Assembly: GCA_965246745.1 (NCBI GenBank) | Contig: OZ251980.1 | Coordinates: 1,364,001-1,428,000 of the forward strand | DNA from: JANXMY01 sp965246745 | Lineage (GTDB): Bacteria > Armatimonadota > Armatimonadia > Armatimonadales > Capsulimonadaceae | Length of the DNA: 64,000 bases | Direction: 5' to 3' | Part shown: positions 25,438 to 33,750 of the stretch, piece after piece | Numbering within the stretch: the stretch's first letter is position 1 | Layout of the letters: every line of letters begins with the position of its first letter | Translations under genes and position numbers: made by a program | The notes under the pieces: model-generated | Told to the model about the DNA's origin: nothing | Databases searched by the model: none | The model's input: only the letters and a program-made list of their open reading frames with translations

Positions 25438-26391
25438 CTATTTCTTCGCCGCCTGCTTCGCGAGAAACAAGTCGCTGAACTCTTTGGCGTTGTACGACGA
25501 CCGCACAAACGGCCCCGAGGCGACAAACAAAAAACCCATCGCTTCGCCGATGGCTTTGTATTCGGCGAACACGTCCGGGTGAACATACTCGGCCACGTCC
25601 AGGTAGTTTTTGCCCGGCTTCAAATACTGCCCGATAGTGACGGCGTCCACGTCGTGCGCTTTCAAGTCTTCCAGCAGCGCCCGCACTTCGTCTTTGGTCT
25701 CGCCGAGGCCGACCATGAACCCGCTTTTGGTGTAAATCTCGGGGTCCGACGCTTTCACATACTGCAAGAATTGCAGCGAGCGGGCGTAACGCGCCTGCGG
25801 ACGGACCTGCCGGTACAGTCTCGGGACGGTCTCGATATTGTGGTTGAAGACATGCGGCTTGGCATCCACGACGATTTGGATATTCGTCTTGTTCCCCAAA
25901 AAGTCCGGGGTCAGGACTTCCACAATCGTGTCCGGCAGGAGCTGTTTCAGCCAGCCGATAGTCTCCGCAAAGTGCCGCGAACCGCCGTCGGGCAGCTCGT
26001 CGCGGTTGACGCTTGTGACGACCGTGTGCTTTAAGCCCAGTGCCGCCGCGCTTTCGGCGACTTTCCGGGGTTCGTCGGGATCGAGCGGCCCGCCCTTGCC
26101 GGTTTTGACCGCGCAGAAGCGGCAGGCGCGGGTGCACGTATCGCCGAGGATCATAAACGTCGCGGTCTTTTTCGACCAGCATTCGCCGAGGTTCGGGCAG
26201 CGAGCCTCCTCGCACACCGTCACCAGCCCTGCCGACCGCATCAGCCCTTCGACTTCTTCAATCCCCTGGCGCTTCGGCAGCTTAATCGTCAGCCATTCGG
26301 GAATGCGCCGGTTGACGACGCGCGGCCCGGAAGGGGTGGCGGGGGCCGCCGGCAGCGGCGTCAGCACTTGGAGTTGGATCAATTCAGCCAT
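25438..26391 (-). CDS. lipA: Lipoyl synthase LipA
   Basis: Radical SAM enzyme that inserts two sulfurs into octanoyl chains to make lipoate. The auxiliary-cluster motif CEEARCPNLGECW and the SAM motif TRACRFCAVKTG are both present. TVVTSVNRDELPDGGS, VLTPDFLG, NHNIETVPRLY, KSGFMVGLGET and a C-terminal GPFVRSSYNA follow. At 317 residues it is full length. A good sigma-70 promoter lies 24 nt upstream. No lipB is adjacent. Confidence 0.96.
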   Translation of the reverse strand: MAELIQLQVLTPLPAAPATPSGPRVVNRRIPEWLTIKLPKRQGIEEVEGLMRSAGLVTVCEEARCPNLGECWSKKTATFMILGDTCTRACRFCAVKTGKGGPLDPDEPRKVAESAAALGLKHTVVTSVNRDELPDGGSRHFAETIGWLKQLLPDTIVEVLTPDFLGNKTNIQIVVDAKPHVFNHNIETVPRLYRQVRPQARYARSLQFLQYVKASDPEIYTKSGFMVGLGETKDEVRALLEDLKAHDVDAVTIGQYLKPGKNYLDVAEYVHPDVFAEYKAIGEAMGFLFVASGPFVRSSYNAKEFSDLFLAKQAAKK

Positions 26392-26414
26392 AATTAAGTT
26401 ACTTTCCGCCCTTG

Positions 26415-26444
26415 ATTATACTGTTTTGCGGGCAGCAAAGTCAA
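26415..26444 (-). promoter_or_regulatory. Sigma-70 promoter for lipA
   Basis: On the minus strand TTGACT (26439-26444) and TATAAT (26415-26420) are separated by 18 nt. The TATAAT ends 24 nt before the lipA ATG, leaving a short leader with GGGCGGAAAG. Confidence 0.8.
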
Positions 26445-26476
26445 TAAACGCCCATTCGGCGCACCGGCAGGGTATA

Positions 26477-26525
26477 ATAAGCCGCAGCTTATCGCGATAC
26501 AATAAAACGATAAGCGGCAGCTTAT
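26477..26525. promoter_or_regulatory. Paired operators upstream of the mobile-mystery pair
   Basis: Two near-identical 16-bp sites, ATAAGCCGCAGCTTAT (26477-26492) and ATAAGCGGCAGCTTAT (26510-26525), are 33 bp apart, about three helical turns. Each has TAAGC...GCTTA symmetry. The first overlaps a TATAAT (26473-26478). They lie 20 nt before the Xre-type gene, so autorepression by that protein is likely. Confidence 0.75.
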
Positions 26526-26544
26526 AAAAAACAGAGAATGCAAA

Positions 26545-27018
26545 ATGCGACACAAAGACGCCCAAACCGCGCGGCGGCATCTCGACAGCCGCCTCAGCAG
26601 CACAGCGGTTCTTAGCCTTCAGCGCCCGCCGCAGGGCTGGATCAAAGCGGTTCGGGAAGCGCTCGGCATGACCACGGCCCAGCTTGCCCGGCGGCTCGGG
26701 GTCAGCCAGCCGGCAGTGGTTCTGCTGGAGCAGTCGGAAGCCCTCGGGCATATGAAGCTCGAAACGCTTGCGCGGGCTGCCGCCGCGCTGGACTGCCGGC
26801 TTGTCTACGCCCTGGTGCCGAACGAGCCGCTGGAACAGCGAGTACAGTCCCGGCGGCGCGAGATCGCCGAACAGCAGCTTGAAGCCGTCGAGCACTCGAT
26901 GGCCCTGGAAAATCAGTCGGTCGAAGGGCAGTCGGCGGCAGACTGGGAAACGCGCGAGCGGCTGCTGTCGGCGCTGGCGGAACAGGTTAGTTCGCGGGCG
27001 CTATGGGGTGAGGAGTGA
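26545..27018 (+). CDS. Mobile mystery protein A (Xre-type DNA-binding)
   Basis: A 157-residue protein with a helix-turn-helix core (about 33-75): GWIKAVREALGMTTAQLARR, then LGVSQPAVVLLEQSE. The flanking parts match the mobile mystery A family, in which the N-terminus has the pattern RHLDSRLS. The C-terminal half is helical and acidic (QSRRREIAEQQLEAVE). Members always pair with a Fic-domain protein B and occur sporadically across genomes. Its stop overlaps the partner's GTG start. Likely role: antitoxin and autorepressor acting on the paired sites upstream. Confidence 0.85.
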   Translation: MRHKDAQTARRHLDSRLSSTAVLSLQRPPQGWIKAVREALGMTTAQLARRLGVSQPAVVLLEQSEALGHMKLETLARAAAALDCRLVYALVPNEPLEQRVQSRRREIAEQQLEAVEHSMALENQSVEGQSAADWETRERLLSALAEQVSSRALWGEE

Positions 27019-27611
27019 GCGAATTGCATCCATTTCAGCCCGAAGACGATGCGGCGACGCCGCTGACCAATGACGAGCGACGCGGGCTGATCCCATCGTG
27101 GGTCACATTTCGCGCGGAGCTGAACGAAGTCGAGCAGGCTAACATTGCAGCAGGCCGGATTTGGGCGTTTCAGCAGCGCCGGCGCGATCTGCTGGACGAG
27201 CGCTTTCTCAAAGACCTGCACAAGCGAATGCTCGGCGGCGTTTGGACCTGGGCGGGGAAATACCGAACGACGGAGCGCAACATCGGGGTTCCGGCCTGGC
27301 AGATTGCGTCGAACCTGCGCGGCCTGCTCGACGACGCCCGGCTCTGGACCGAGCAGGCTGTTTTCGCGCCTGACGAGCTTGCTGTGCGCTTCCACCACCG
27401 CCTGGTCTCGATCCACCCGTTCCCAAACGGCAACGGACGCCACGCCCGGCTGATGGCCGACCTGCTGGTCACGCGGTCAGGCGGCGAACACTTCACTTGG
27501 GGCGGCAGGCTGCTTGCTCCCGCAGGCGAGATGCGAACACGGTATATCAAAGCCCTGCAAGAAGCCGACGCTCACGACCTCACACGATTAATTAAGTTTG
27601 CTCGTTCTTAA
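27015..27611 (+). CDS. Mobile mystery protein B (Fic domain)
   Basis: A 198-residue protein with the Fic motif HPFPNGNGRHARLMADL (about 135-151), which holds the catalytic His and the phosphate-binding loop that transfers AMP or a related group to a target. TNDERRGLIPSWV at the N-terminus and a later WTWAGKYRTTERNIGV are characteristic of mobile mystery B. It starts at GTG 27015, coupled to protein A by a 4-nt overlap, with GAGGAG at the junction. Its 3' end overlaps the convergent DUF433 gene by 20 nt. Likely a toxin-type partner; the target is unknown. Confidence 0.88.
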   Translation: MSELHPFQPEDDAATPLTNDERRGLIPSWVTFRAELNEVEQANIAAGRIWAFQQRRRDLLDERFLKDLHKRMLGGVWTWAGKYRTTERNIGVPAWQIASNLRGLLDDARLWTEQAVFAPDELAVRFHHRLVSIHPFPNGNGRHARLMADLLVTRSGGEHFTWGGRLLAPAGEMRTRYIKALQEADAHDLTRLIKFARS

Positions 27612-27849
27612 CCGATGCTGTCGGTATTATATCCTGCTTGATTACGTCCTGCCTGAGACAGCGCAGACAGGCCGTAATATCCTCCGGCGTCAGACCTTCG
27701 TACTCCGACAATATCTCCTCATGCGTCGCGCCGTGCGCCAAAAGGTTCAGGATGTACTCGACACTCAGGCGTGTTCCGCGAACAGTCGGCTTTCCGGCCA
27801 GCACGCCGGGCTGTGAGACAATGCGGGCCAGTATAGCTTGATCCATCAT
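27592..27849 (-). CDS. DUF433 protein (VapB45-type antitoxin), apparently orphan
   Basis: An 85-residue protein. The core ILARIVSQPGVLAGKPTVRG, then TRLSVEYILNLLAHGATHEE and EYEGLTPEDITACL, is the DUF433 winged-helix domain, usually the antitoxin of a two-gene module whose DUF5615/PIN-like toxin follows directly. Here the gene ends inside the convergent Fic gene, and no toxin follows on this strand, so it is orphan. ATG at 27849 (a second ATG follows immediately). Palindrome LIR-E lies 56 nt upstream. Confidence 0.8.
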   Translation of the reverse strand: MMDQAILARIVSQPGVLAGKPTVRGTRLSVEYILNLLAHGATHEEILSEYEGLTPEDITACLRCLRQDVIKQDIIPTASVKNEQT

Positions 27850-27904
27850 ATTGGTGTTCCCATTTTGTAGGCTCGTCGGGCTGTCGGCTCGTTGTGGCGA
27901 AAGC

Positions 27905-28031
27905 GCCCCGGATTGAAATCCGAGGCTCGGAGAAACCAGTGTCGAAGCGACATGGGATTGATACGGGAACTTTCCTGCTCTTGCGTCGCCGCGACGCTGG
28001 TGTATTTCAGCCTCGGATTTCAATCCGGGGC
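27905..28031. repeat. LIR-E, perfect 23-bp inverted repeat
   Basis: The arms GCCCCGGATTGAAATCCGAG+GCT (27905-27927) and its exact complement (28009-28031) enclose an 81-bp centre. The centre contains further paired segments (ACCAGTGTCGAAGCGAC with GTCGCCGCGACGCTGGT-like). The element starts 16 nt downstream of the ribF stop. Each arm is itself a near-palindrome (GGATTGAAATCC). Confidence 0.88.
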
Positions 28032-28046
28032 AATTCACGGGGCGAT

Positions 28047-28997
28047 TCATTCCGGGGCGCTCAGCCGCTCCCCAATCCCCGCCACATCCAGCGCCATCTG
28101 GGCGACTAGGGCGTCGAGGCTGCTGAACTTCTGCTCGCCCCGGACTTTTTCGCGGAAGTCGAGGGCGAACTTTTGGCCGTAGAGGTCGCCGGAAAAGCCG
28201 TCCATCAGAAACGCTTCGACTTTGCGGTTATTGTCCGTGTCGGTGGTCGGGTTGGTGCCGACGCTCACCGCAGCGCGGACGGTTTGGCCGGACTGCAAAC
28301 GGGCGTAGGCGGCATACACGCCGTTTCCCGGCAGAAGCTGGCTCGGCTGGGTCGGGCGGAGATTGGCGGTCGGGTAGCCGAGCGTGCGCCCGAGCTGCTT
28401 GCCGTGGGTCACCACTCCTTCGACGACAAACGGGTGGCCGAGGAGGTCACGGGCGGCGGGCAGGTTTCCCTCGGCGACGAGGCCGCGTATTTGGGTGGAC
28501 GAGACGCGGTCGCCGTAGATCAAAATGGGCGGGACGACCGTGACGGTGAAGCCGCAGCGAGCACCGGCTTCCAGCAGCGTCGTGACACTGCCCGCGCGGT
28601 GGCGGCCGTAGCGGAAGTCCGCGCCGACCAGCACATGCCAGGCCCCGAGGCGGGTTTCGAGAATGTCGGTGACAAACGCTTCCGGCGACAGCGAAGCATA
28701 CGCGCGGTCGAAGCGGGCGACGGCGACAGCGCTCAGCCCGCCGCCGTACTCCGCCATCAGCGCGGTTCTTTGGGACAGCGACGCGATATACGGCGGGGAC
28801 TTTTCGGGCGCAAACAGCTCGCCGGGGTGAATATCAAAAGTCAGCGCGACAGGAGCAAGGCCCTGCGACCGGGCTTCCCGGACGGTCTGCTTCAATATCT
28901 CTTGATGGCCCCGGTGGACGCCGTCGAAAACGCCGATGGCGACCACGGTGCGGCCTAGAGTTTCGGCGGTCTCTTGCAGAGGATAAAGTACACGCAT
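28047..28997 (-). CDS. ribF: Riboflavin kinase / FAD synthetase RibF
   Basis: Bifunctional enzyme that makes FMN and FAD. The N-terminal nucleotidyltransferase domain (about 1-180) has AIGVFDGVHRGHQEIL, TFDIHPGEL, HVLVGADFRYGRHRAG and SSTQIRGLVAEG. The C-terminal riboflavin kinase domain (about 185-305) has GRTLGYPTANLRP and NGVYAAYA. At 316 residues it is normal size. It follows truB by 17 nt, the common truB-ribF order. The final residues are set by a TGA 16 nt from LIR-E. Confidence 0.95.
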   Translation of the reverse strand: MRVLYPLQETAETLGRTVVAIGVFDGVHRGHQEILKQTVREARSQGLAPVALTFDIHPGELFAPEKSPPYIASLSQRTALMAEYGGGLSAVAVARFDRAYASLSPEAFVTDILETRLGAWHVLVGADFRYGRHRAGSVTTLLEAGARCGFTVTVVPPILIYGDRVSSTQIRGLVAEGNLPAARDLLGHPFVVEGVVTHGKQLGRTLGYPTANLRPTQPSQLLPGNGVYAAYARLQSGQTVRAAVSVGTNPTTDTDNNRKVEAFLMDGFSGDLYGQKFALDFREKVRGEQKFSSLDALVAQMALDVAGIGERLSAPE

Positions 28998-29014
28998 AGC
29001 GTCACACCAACACG

Positions 29015-29884
29015 TCAGACAAAGACTTTAAACGGGCGCAGCCATTCGCCGTCGGCCCGGCCCAGGGCGATCAGCTCGCCCGCCGGGTCCAAAATCCGGG
29101 CTTCGGTTCCCGGCGGCAAGTCCGAGCGCAGGGCGCGGCCCGCCCCGATGTCGCGCCGGGCGTCTTCAGTCGCGGCGGCCTGCGCGGGCCACGCGCCGAG
29201 AGCATCCGCCGAGCGTACCAGCAGCCTCGGCAGGCTTTCCTCGGTCACGGCGTCCAAAGGCGCGGCGGAGTCCGCCGTGAATGTCCCGACACGGGTGCGG
29301 CGCAGCGACTGCATATGCCCCCCCACCCCGAGCGCCGCGCCGAGGTCCGCGCAGAGCGTTCGAATATATGTCCCCTTGCCGCAGGCAATGTCCAGCGTCG
29401 CGGTCGCCAAACGGCCCGGCGTGAAGCTCAAAAGCGCAATCGAGTCAATCTGAATGGTCCGGGCCGTCCGCTCCACCGTGATGCCCGCGCGGGCCAGCGC
29501 ATACAAACGCTTGCCTTCGTGATGCACCGCCGAGACCATCGGCGGGATTTGCGAGATTTCCCCAACAAAGCGCGGCAGCAGCGCGGCCAGCGCGGCTTCG
29601 GTGACCGCGCCCGCGTCGGCTTCGGTCAGCACGTCGCCCGAGGCGTCTTCGGTGGTCGTCGTGCGCCCGAGCGCCAGCACGGCCCGGTAGGCTTTGCCTT
29701 CGGCGGCCAGGTAGTCGGACAGCCGGGTCGCCTGCCCCAGACAGACCAGCAAGACCCCGGTGGCATCGGGGTCCAAAGTCCCGGCATGGCCGACCCGCTT
29801 TTGGCGGCCAACCCGCCGGACCCGGCCCACCACGTCGTGCGAGGTCATCCCGGCGGGCTTGTCAATGCTGAGTATTCCGTTCAT
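29015..29884 (-). CDS. truB: tRNA pseudouridine-55 synthase TruB
   Basis: Makes pseudouridine 55 in the T-loop of tRNAs. The N-terminal signature MNGILSIDKPAGMTSHDVVG, then KRVGHAGTLDPDATGVLLV, contains the catalytic Asp. SGDVLTEADAG, VGEISQIPPMVSAVHHEGKR-like and CGKGTYIRTLCADLG complete the core, with a C-terminal PUA-like end. 289 residues. It is followed by ribF. LIR-F1 lies immediately upstream (25 nt), so transcription from the ABC gene would have to pass through that palindrome. Confidence 0.95.
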   Translation of the reverse strand: MNGILSIDKPAGMTSHDVVGRVRRVGRQKRVGHAGTLDPDATGVLLVCLGQATRLSDYLAAEGKAYRAVLALGRTTTTEDASGDVLTEADAGAVTEAALAALLPRFVGEISQIPPMVSAVHHEGKRLYALARAGITVERTARTIQIDSIALLSFTPGRLATATLDIACGKGTYIRTLCADLGAALGVGGHMQSLRRTRVGTFTADSAAPLDAVTEESLPRLLVRSADALGAWPAQAAATEDARRDIGAGRALRSDLPPGTEARILDPAGELIALGRADGEWLRPFKVFV

Positions 29885-29908
29885 AAAGTGAGGGTGAGAA
29901 AGGGAAGT

Positions 29909-30077
29909 GCGAGGAAGTAAACTTCACTATGCCTTCGGCATTACTGCGTATCTGCTGAATAGCGTCCTTCGGACGAGAAGATAAGCATACGCTCGGCTTT
30001 CTTGTTCTTTCGTCCGAAGGACGCTATTCAGCAGATACGCAGTAATGCCGAAGGCATAGTGAAGTTTACTTCCTCGC
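29909..30077. repeat. LIR-F1, perfect 68-bp inverted repeat
   Basis: The arms 29909-29976 and 30010-30077 are exactly complementary over 68 bp with only 33 nt between. They start GCGAGGAAGTAAACTTCAC and end AGCGTCCTTCGGACGA. The arm is a chain of smaller palindromes (GCCTTCGGC, CGTCCTTCGGACG). The stop and last 15 codons of the ABC ATPase gene lie in the right arm. Confidence 0.96.
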
Positions 30078-30882
30078 TGCTGATGCTCTCTGCCGAATAA
30101 ACCCCGTCCCGCCGCCGAACTTGGACCGGCTCGCCGAACAGCGCGGACAGATTGGCCGAAGTCAGCACGTCTTCGGTTCGCCCGTCGCGAAACACTTTGC
30201 CGCTTTGCAGCAAAATCACGCGCCCGATCTCCGGCAGGACTTCCTCGGCGTGGTGCGTCACCAAAATCAGTGTCCGGCCCGCCCGCGCGATCTCCCGCAG
30301 CGTGTCCAAAAACCGCCGCCGGGCCGCAAGGTCCAGCCCGGCGGTCGGCTCATCCAAAAGCAGCGCTTTGGGGCCGGGGGCCAGGGCGCGGGCGATGAGT
30401 ATCCGCCGGGCTTCCCCGGTAGACATCTGCGCCGCCGGCTTCTGCGCCAGATGCCCGGCCTGCGCGAGATGCAGCGCGGCGTCGGCCAAGCGCTCCATTT
30501 CGGGCGACACTGCGTGGTGCGCGGCCAGCCCATGCCCGGCGAAAAAGCCTGACAGGACAATCTCCCGCCCAAGCAAGTCCGGGTCTTCGACAAAGCCCTG
30601 CTGCACCTCGGCGGACACAATGCCGAGGAGCTTGCGGAGCGAAAAGATGTCCCAGCGTGCCCGGCCGAAGACTGAAACGCTCGGCTCGCCGCCCGGCCGC
30701 GCCAGCGGGTAATGCTGCCGGGTGATCAGCTTGATCAGCGACGATTTCCCCGACCCGTTCGGCCCAAAAATTGCCGTGTGCTCCCCCGCCGCGATTTCCA
30801 GCGAAAGGTCGTCCAAAACCCGCGTCCCGTTTTTCGTCACAGTCGCATGAGAAAGCCGCAGCAGCGGCTCAGAACTAGGCAT
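30028..30882 (-). CDS. ABC transporter ATP-binding protein
   Basis: A 284-residue ATPase with Walker A FGPNGSGKSSLIKL (about 38-51), signature MSTGEARRILIARAL, Walker B ALLLDEPTAGLDL and switch His VTHHAEEVLPEI. The domain resembles the ModF/metal-uptake type that stands alone; no permease gene is adjacent, so substrate and partner are unknown. The last 15 residues (EEVNFTMPSALLRIC) are encoded wholly by the LIR-F1 right arm, so the original C-terminus was replaced when that palindrome arrived or expanded. The start ATG lies 28 nt from LIR-G. Confidence 0.88.
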   Translation of the reverse strand: MPSSEPLLRLSHATVTKNGTRVLDDLSLEIAAGEHTAIFGPNGSGKSSLIKLITRQHYPLARPGGEPSVSVFGRARWDIFSLRKLLGIVSAEVQQGFVEDPDLLGREIVLSGFFAGHGLAAHHAVSPEMERLADAALHLAQAGHLAQKPAAQMSTGEARRILIARALAPGPKALLLDEPTAGLDLAARRRFLDTLREIARAGRTLILVTHHAEEVLPEIGRVILLQSGKVFRDGRTEDVLTSANLSALFGEPVQVRRRDGVYSAESISSEEVNFTMPSALLRIC

Positions 30883-30909
30883 AAGCGCAGTTTACCCGAG
30901 GCGGGGAAG

Positions 30910-31024
30910 AGCCGGGGTTGTGGAAACCCCGGCAGGGAAGCGTCCTGCGGACGAAGACCGATGCTTTGAGCAGCGCTTCTTTGTGCAAAGCACATTTCCT
31001 GCCGGGGTTTTCACAACCCCGGCT
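30910..31024. repeat. LIR-G palindrome between Uma2 and ABC genes
   Basis: The arms 30910-30939 (AGCCGGGGTTGTGGAAACCC then CGGCAGGGAA) and 30995-31024 match at 28 of 30 positions inverted. Each arm is itself a near-palindrome (CCGGGGTT...AACCCCGG). The centre includes GCGTCCTGCGGACGA, close to the core of the LIR-F family. The element lies 4 nt downstream of the Uma2 stop. Confidence 0.88.
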
Positions 31025-31027
31025 CCG

Positions 31028-31621
31028 CTACGGCAGCAGGTCGGCGACGCGCACCGGCGCGTCGGGGGCGGCCAGAGGCCGCACTTCGTCGCCGGTGGTC
31101 AGCACGGTCTCGCGGGCGTAGCCGTCGGCGGCCGGCTCCCGGAACACATGCAGCCGGCGGTTCGGGATGTCTACCACCCAGTATTCGGGAATGCCGCTTT
31201 GGGCATACATGACCTGCTTGATGACCAAGTCGGCGCAAAGCGATGTGTTTGCAGCTTCCACGACAAGCAGCGTGTCCGCCGGGGCCGGGTCTACTTCAAT
31301 GTACTGTTCCAGGCTTTGCCCTAAAACGGCAAGGTCCGGCTCCGGGTCGCTGTCTTCGCTCAGCGGCAACGAAGACTGCGATTGCAGGCGGTCGAAGCCG
31401 AAAACAGGCGTGAGGGCGGACAGCACCCACATCACTGTCGCGATATGCCGGCGGCCCTGCGGGGTTTTGTTCCAAATCTCTCCGTTGATCAGCTCGACTT
31501 TGCCGTCCTGCAAATACCCGTCTTCCGTCAGCCGCCGGTATTCGGCCCGTGTCCATCGCTTGCGCGGGTCAACGGCGATTTGTTCCGGCGCGGATGCCGG
31601 GGTTTCCAAAACGGCGGCCAT
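31028..31621 (-). CDS. Uma2 family endonuclease-fold protein
   Basis: A 197-residue DUF820/Uma2 protein. The restriction-endonuclease-like core is visible: KVELINGEIWNKTPQGRRH (Glu and second-site residues), DPEPDLAVLG (the P-D motif), LLVVEAANTSL (E-x-A), and KQVMYAQSGIPEYWVVDIP. Uma2 genes are abundant in cyanobacteria and some other diderms, with unclear function; a nuclease role is inferred from the fold. It lies 18 nt after feoB on the same strand and ends 4 nt before LIR-G. Confidence 0.9.
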   Translation of the reverse strand: MAAVLETPASAPEQIAVDPRKRWTRAEYRRLTEDGYLQDGKVELINGEIWNKTPQGRRHIATVMWVLSALTPVFGFDRLQSQSSLPLSEDSDPEPDLAVLGQSLEQYIEVDPAPADTLLVVEAANTSLCADLVIKQVMYAQSGIPEYWVVDIPNRRLHVFREPAADGYARETVLTTGDEVRPLAAPDAPVRVADLLP

Positions 31622-31638
31622 CGCTTATTGCTCCTTTA

Positions 31639-33750
31639 TCAGCGCACGCCCCAGCCGAGCGCGGTGCCGATTTGATACACGAGAAACGTCACGACCCACG
31701 CCAGCGCGGTCATGTAGCCGGTCATAAACAAAGGCCACTTCCAGCCGTTGGTTTCGCGCTTGACGACCGCAACCGTGGACAAGCACTGCATCGCCAGGAC
31801 GTAGTACACCATGACGCAGACCGCGACCAGCGGGGACAGCGCCGAATCGGCCCGCAGGCGGGTCATGAGGCTTGCATGGTCGGTTTCTTTCACATCGTGC
31901 AGCTCGGCATACGATGCCACAAACACTTCGCGGGCGACAAACGACGATACCAGGCTGATGCCGATCTTCCAGTCGAAGCCGAGCGGCTTAATCACCGGCT
32001 CAAGCGCCCGCCCGGCATGGCCCGCGTAAGTCGCCGCCATCCGCTGCGCGTGCGGCACGCTCGGCGGCGACTTCGGATAGGTGGACAAAAACCACAAGAC
32101 AATCGAGACCGACAAAATCACCGTGCCGGCTTTTTGGACAAACAGCCACGCCCGCTCCAGCATGGTCATCAAGACCGTGCGCGGACTCGGCGCATGGTAC
32201 GGCGGCATCTCTAAAAAAAAGACCGGCGCGGTGCCCTTCAAAAGCGTCTTCTTGAACACCCAGGCCATGCCGAACGCGGCGGCGGTCCCGAGAAAGTACA
32301 TCGCCAGCATGGTCAGCCCCGGCAGGGTAAAAACGCCGAGCACATGGCGGTTGGGGATAAACGCCGCAATCATCAGCGTGTAGACCGGGATACGCGCCGA
32401 GCAGGACATCAGCGGGGCGACCAGAATAGTCACCAGGCGCGACTTTTTATCGTCAATCGTCCGGGTCGCGAGAATGCCGGGAATGGCGCAGGCAAACGAC
32501 GACAGCAGGGGAATAAACGACTTGCCGTGCAGGCCGACTTTGGACATGATGCGGTCCATCAGAAACGCCGCGCGGGCCATGTACCCGGTGTCTTCCAGCA
32601 GGGCAATGACAAAAAACAAAAGCAGGATTTGAGGCAGAAAAGTCAGGGTCGTGCCGACCCCGGCCAAAATGCCGTTGACGACCAAATCCTGCAAGTCGCC
32701 GGGCGGCAGGTGCGCCGCCGCAAACCCCTGCAAGTCGCCGATCCGGCTGCCGATCCAGGTCATCGGCCCCTGCGCCCAGGTGAAGATGCCTTGAAACACG
32801 ACCGCCATCACCCCGAAAAACAGCACATAGCCCCACAGCGGGTGCATGACCACTGTGTCTATTTTGTCGGTCAAAGTCTCGGCGGCGCGGCGCGGCTTTT
32901 GAACGGTTTTGGCGGCGACCCGGCCCGCCCACGCATACCGGGCCTCGACCACCGCCGCCGAGAAGTCAATTCCGAGCGCCGCCGATTTGTTTTTGCCGGC
33001 CTCAATCTGCCGCCAAATTGCCGGGGACCAGCGGGACGCTTCTTCGGGGCGCGGCCCGTCGGCCATCAGCAGGCCGACCGCTTCTTCATAGCTCTGGGCA
33101 GGCGGGGTGCCGTGCGCCCGCAGCGTCTCCGACAGGGCGGCGACGGCAGCTTCGGCTTCCGCCGGCAAGGCCCAGTCGCGGCGCGGCGGCAGCGGCGTTT
33201 CGGGCAGGCGGGCAATCGCGTCCAGCGCATCGGCCAGGCCCTGTTTTTTGGAGACATGGACGGCGCAAACGGGCACGCCCAGCGTCTGCGCCAGCGCATC
33301 GGCATCAATCGTTTGGCCCGTCTTGGCCGCCACATCGGTCATGGTCAGCAAAATCAGCGTCGGCAGGCCGAGGTCCAAAACCTGAGCCGTGAGATACAGG
33401 TTGCGCTCGAGATTAGCGGCGTCCACCACATGCACAATGCCGTCGGGCTGCGGCGCGTCGGCGCGGTGCCCCAGCAGAACATCGCGGGAAATGGCTTCAT
33501 CGGGCGAGCGCGGCGTGAGGGAATACAGACCCGGCAGGTCAATCAAAGACGCCGCGCCGCCCGGCAGGCGGACGCGGCCTTCTTTGGTTTCAACGGTGAC
33601 GCCGGGATAGTTGCCGACTTTTTGGCGCAGGCCGGTGAGGGCGTTGAAGAGGGTGGTCTTGCCGCAGTTCGGGTTGCCGACCAGGGCATACAGGGGCACA
33701 CGCGCAGGGGCGCTTTGGAGGGACGGCTTAGGGGCCGAAGCCGCAGTCAT
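31639..33750 (-). CDS. feoB: Ferrous iron transporter FeoB
   Basis: A 703-residue Fe(II) permease. The N-terminal G-protein domain (about 18-180) has P-loop VGNPNCGKTTLFNALTG, GVTVETKEG, SLIDLPGLYSL and LLTMTDVA. A helical domain follows, then a membrane domain with two Gate motifs (FLPQILLLFFVIALLEDTGY, SFACAIPGILATR, IPVYTLMIAAF, SFVAREVFVASYAELH). The start overlaps feoA by 4 nt. Transcription is likely iron-regulated through the palindromic site upstream of feoA. Confidence 0.96.
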   Translation of the reverse strand: MTAASAPKPSLQSAPARVPLYALVGNPNCGKTTLFNALTGLRQKVGNYPGVTVETKEGRVRLPGGAASLIDLPGLYSLTPRSPDEAISRDVLLGHRADAPQPDGIVHVVDAANLERNLYLTAQVLDLGLPTLILLTMTDVAAKTGQTIDADALAQTLGVPVCAVHVSKKQGLADALDAIARLPETPLPPRRDWALPAEAEAAVAALSETLRAHGTPPAQSYEEAVGLLMADGPRPEEASRWSPAIWRQIEAGKNKSAALGIDFSAAVVEARYAWAGRVAAKTVQKPRRAAETLTDKIDTVVMHPLWGYVLFFGVMAVVFQGIFTWAQGPMTWIGSRIGDLQGFAAAHLPPGDLQDLVVNGILAGVGTTLTFLPQILLLFFVIALLEDTGYMARAAFLMDRIMSKVGLHGKSFIPLLSSFACAIPGILATRTIDDKKSRLVTILVAPLMSCSARIPVYTLMIAAFIPNRHVLGVFTLPGLTMLAMYFLGTAAAFGMAWVFKKTLLKGTAPVFFLEMPPYHAPSPRTVLMTMLERAWLFVQKAGTVILSVSIVLWFLSTYPKSPPSVPHAQRMAATYAGHAGRALEPVIKPLGFDWKIGISLVSSFVAREVFVASYAELHDVKETDHASLMTRLRADSALSPLVAVCVMVYYVLAMQCLSTVAVVKRETNGWKWPLFMTGYMTALAWVVTFLVYQIGTALGWGVR

